Positions 63,897 to 64,000 of a DNA stretch of 64,000 bases are shown one piece after another. The notes beneath the pieces were generated by a model, which did not search any database, was not told the origin of the DNA, and saw only the letters and a list, made by a program, of their open reading frames with translations. The stretch spans positions 1 to 64,000 of the forward strand of contig CACYEN010000015.1 of the NCBI GenBank assembly GCA_902773435.1, given 5' to 3'. This DNA comes from an uncultured Lachnospiraceae bacterium. Its GTDB lineage: Bacteria; Bacillota; Clostridia; Lachnospirales; Lachnospiraceae. Both the position numbers and the translations under genes were made by a program. Numbering within the stretch: position 1 is the first letter of the stretch; each line of letters starts with the position of its first letter.

Positions 63897-64000
63897 TTAT
63901 TTGTAGATAGGATCCAGTACGGTGTCGATGTAATTCTTCGTCAGAAGAATTGTGGAGAGCGGATCCGGTGTGCCGTCGGATTCGATGCCGACCCAGCCCC
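63897..64000 (-). CDS. C-terminal end of a protein running off the right edge (possible solute-binding protein)
   Basis: The frame ends with LLTKNYIDTVLDPIYK and a TAA stop at 63897-63899 and stays open to the window edge (33 residues seen). The ending loosely resembles sugar ABC-transporter binding proteins; this is weak. It lies 93 bp upstream of the VOC gene on the same strand and is probably the start of the same operon. Confidence 0.5.
   Translation of the reverse strand, partial: GWVGIESDGTPDPLSTILLTKNYIDTVLDPIYK

Overview
The window is high-GC DNA (by eye about 60-63% G+C) from a strict anaerobe of the Clostridia, most likely Lachnospiraceae-like. The signs are strong AGGAGG-type ribosome binding sites, Gram-positive promoters, a class III anaerobic ribonucleotide reductase with NrdR boxes, the single-chain 1255-residue PurL, BspA-like leucine-rich repeats, LytTR/DUF3021 and ROK regulators, and genomic tRNAs without CCA. 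I cannot name the species. Genes are dense on both strands, with no phage, transposase or CRISPR array.

Region 1 (about 0.3-16 kb) is a purine (uric acid/xanthine) catabolic cluster of the kind known from E. coli (yge/ygf genes) and gut Clostridia. On the minus strand ssnA, ygfK and a molybdenum hydroxylase form one unit. After a plus-strand fibronectin-III secreted protein come ygeY, ygeW, carbamate kinase, hydantoinase/dihydropyrimidinase and RidA. A divergent YheO-type regulator flanks ssnA. The hydroxylase carries an RnfB-like polyferredoxin at its N terminus and has no FAD domain. The carbamate kinase lacks the phosphate-loop residues in a way that looks like a 15-bp deletion between direct repeats.

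Region 2 (16-24.5 kb) holds an MgtE Mg2+ transporter behind a long leader ending in an intrinsic terminator (candidate riboswitch), an MBL-fold hydrolase, a LytTR/DUF3021 pair overlapping a lipase-like hydrolase, an RlmI-like methyltransferase, an iron alcohol dehydrogenase and a cupin.

Region 3 (24.6-43 kb) opens with a 1889-residue fusion of Ser/Thr kinase, TPR, beta-propeller-like region and BspA-type LRRs. It continues with nrdD, an AAA-CYTH fusion, a flavodoxin, small membrane proteins, YbaK, a Nudix-Maf fusion, GIY-YIG, a UvrD helicase, GalT and an SH3b secreted protein.

Region 4 (43-54.7 kb) has tRNA-Met, then a long minus-strand unit: xpt, UDP-sugar pyrophosphorylase, a NYN-LOTUS protein, a PD-(D/E)XK-XPD helicase and purL. 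CarD, tRNA-Trp and an FGGY kinase follow.

Region 5 (55-59.2 kb) looks slightly lower in GC. It has a methyltransferase-STAS fusion facing a sensor-MscS gene that appears split into three pieces by two single-base frameshifts.

Region 6 (59.2-64 kb) is a minus-strand catabolic operon of a thiolase with its DUF35 partner, a ROK regulator, an aldo/keto reductase, a VOC protein and the tail of a possible solute-binding protein that runs off the window.
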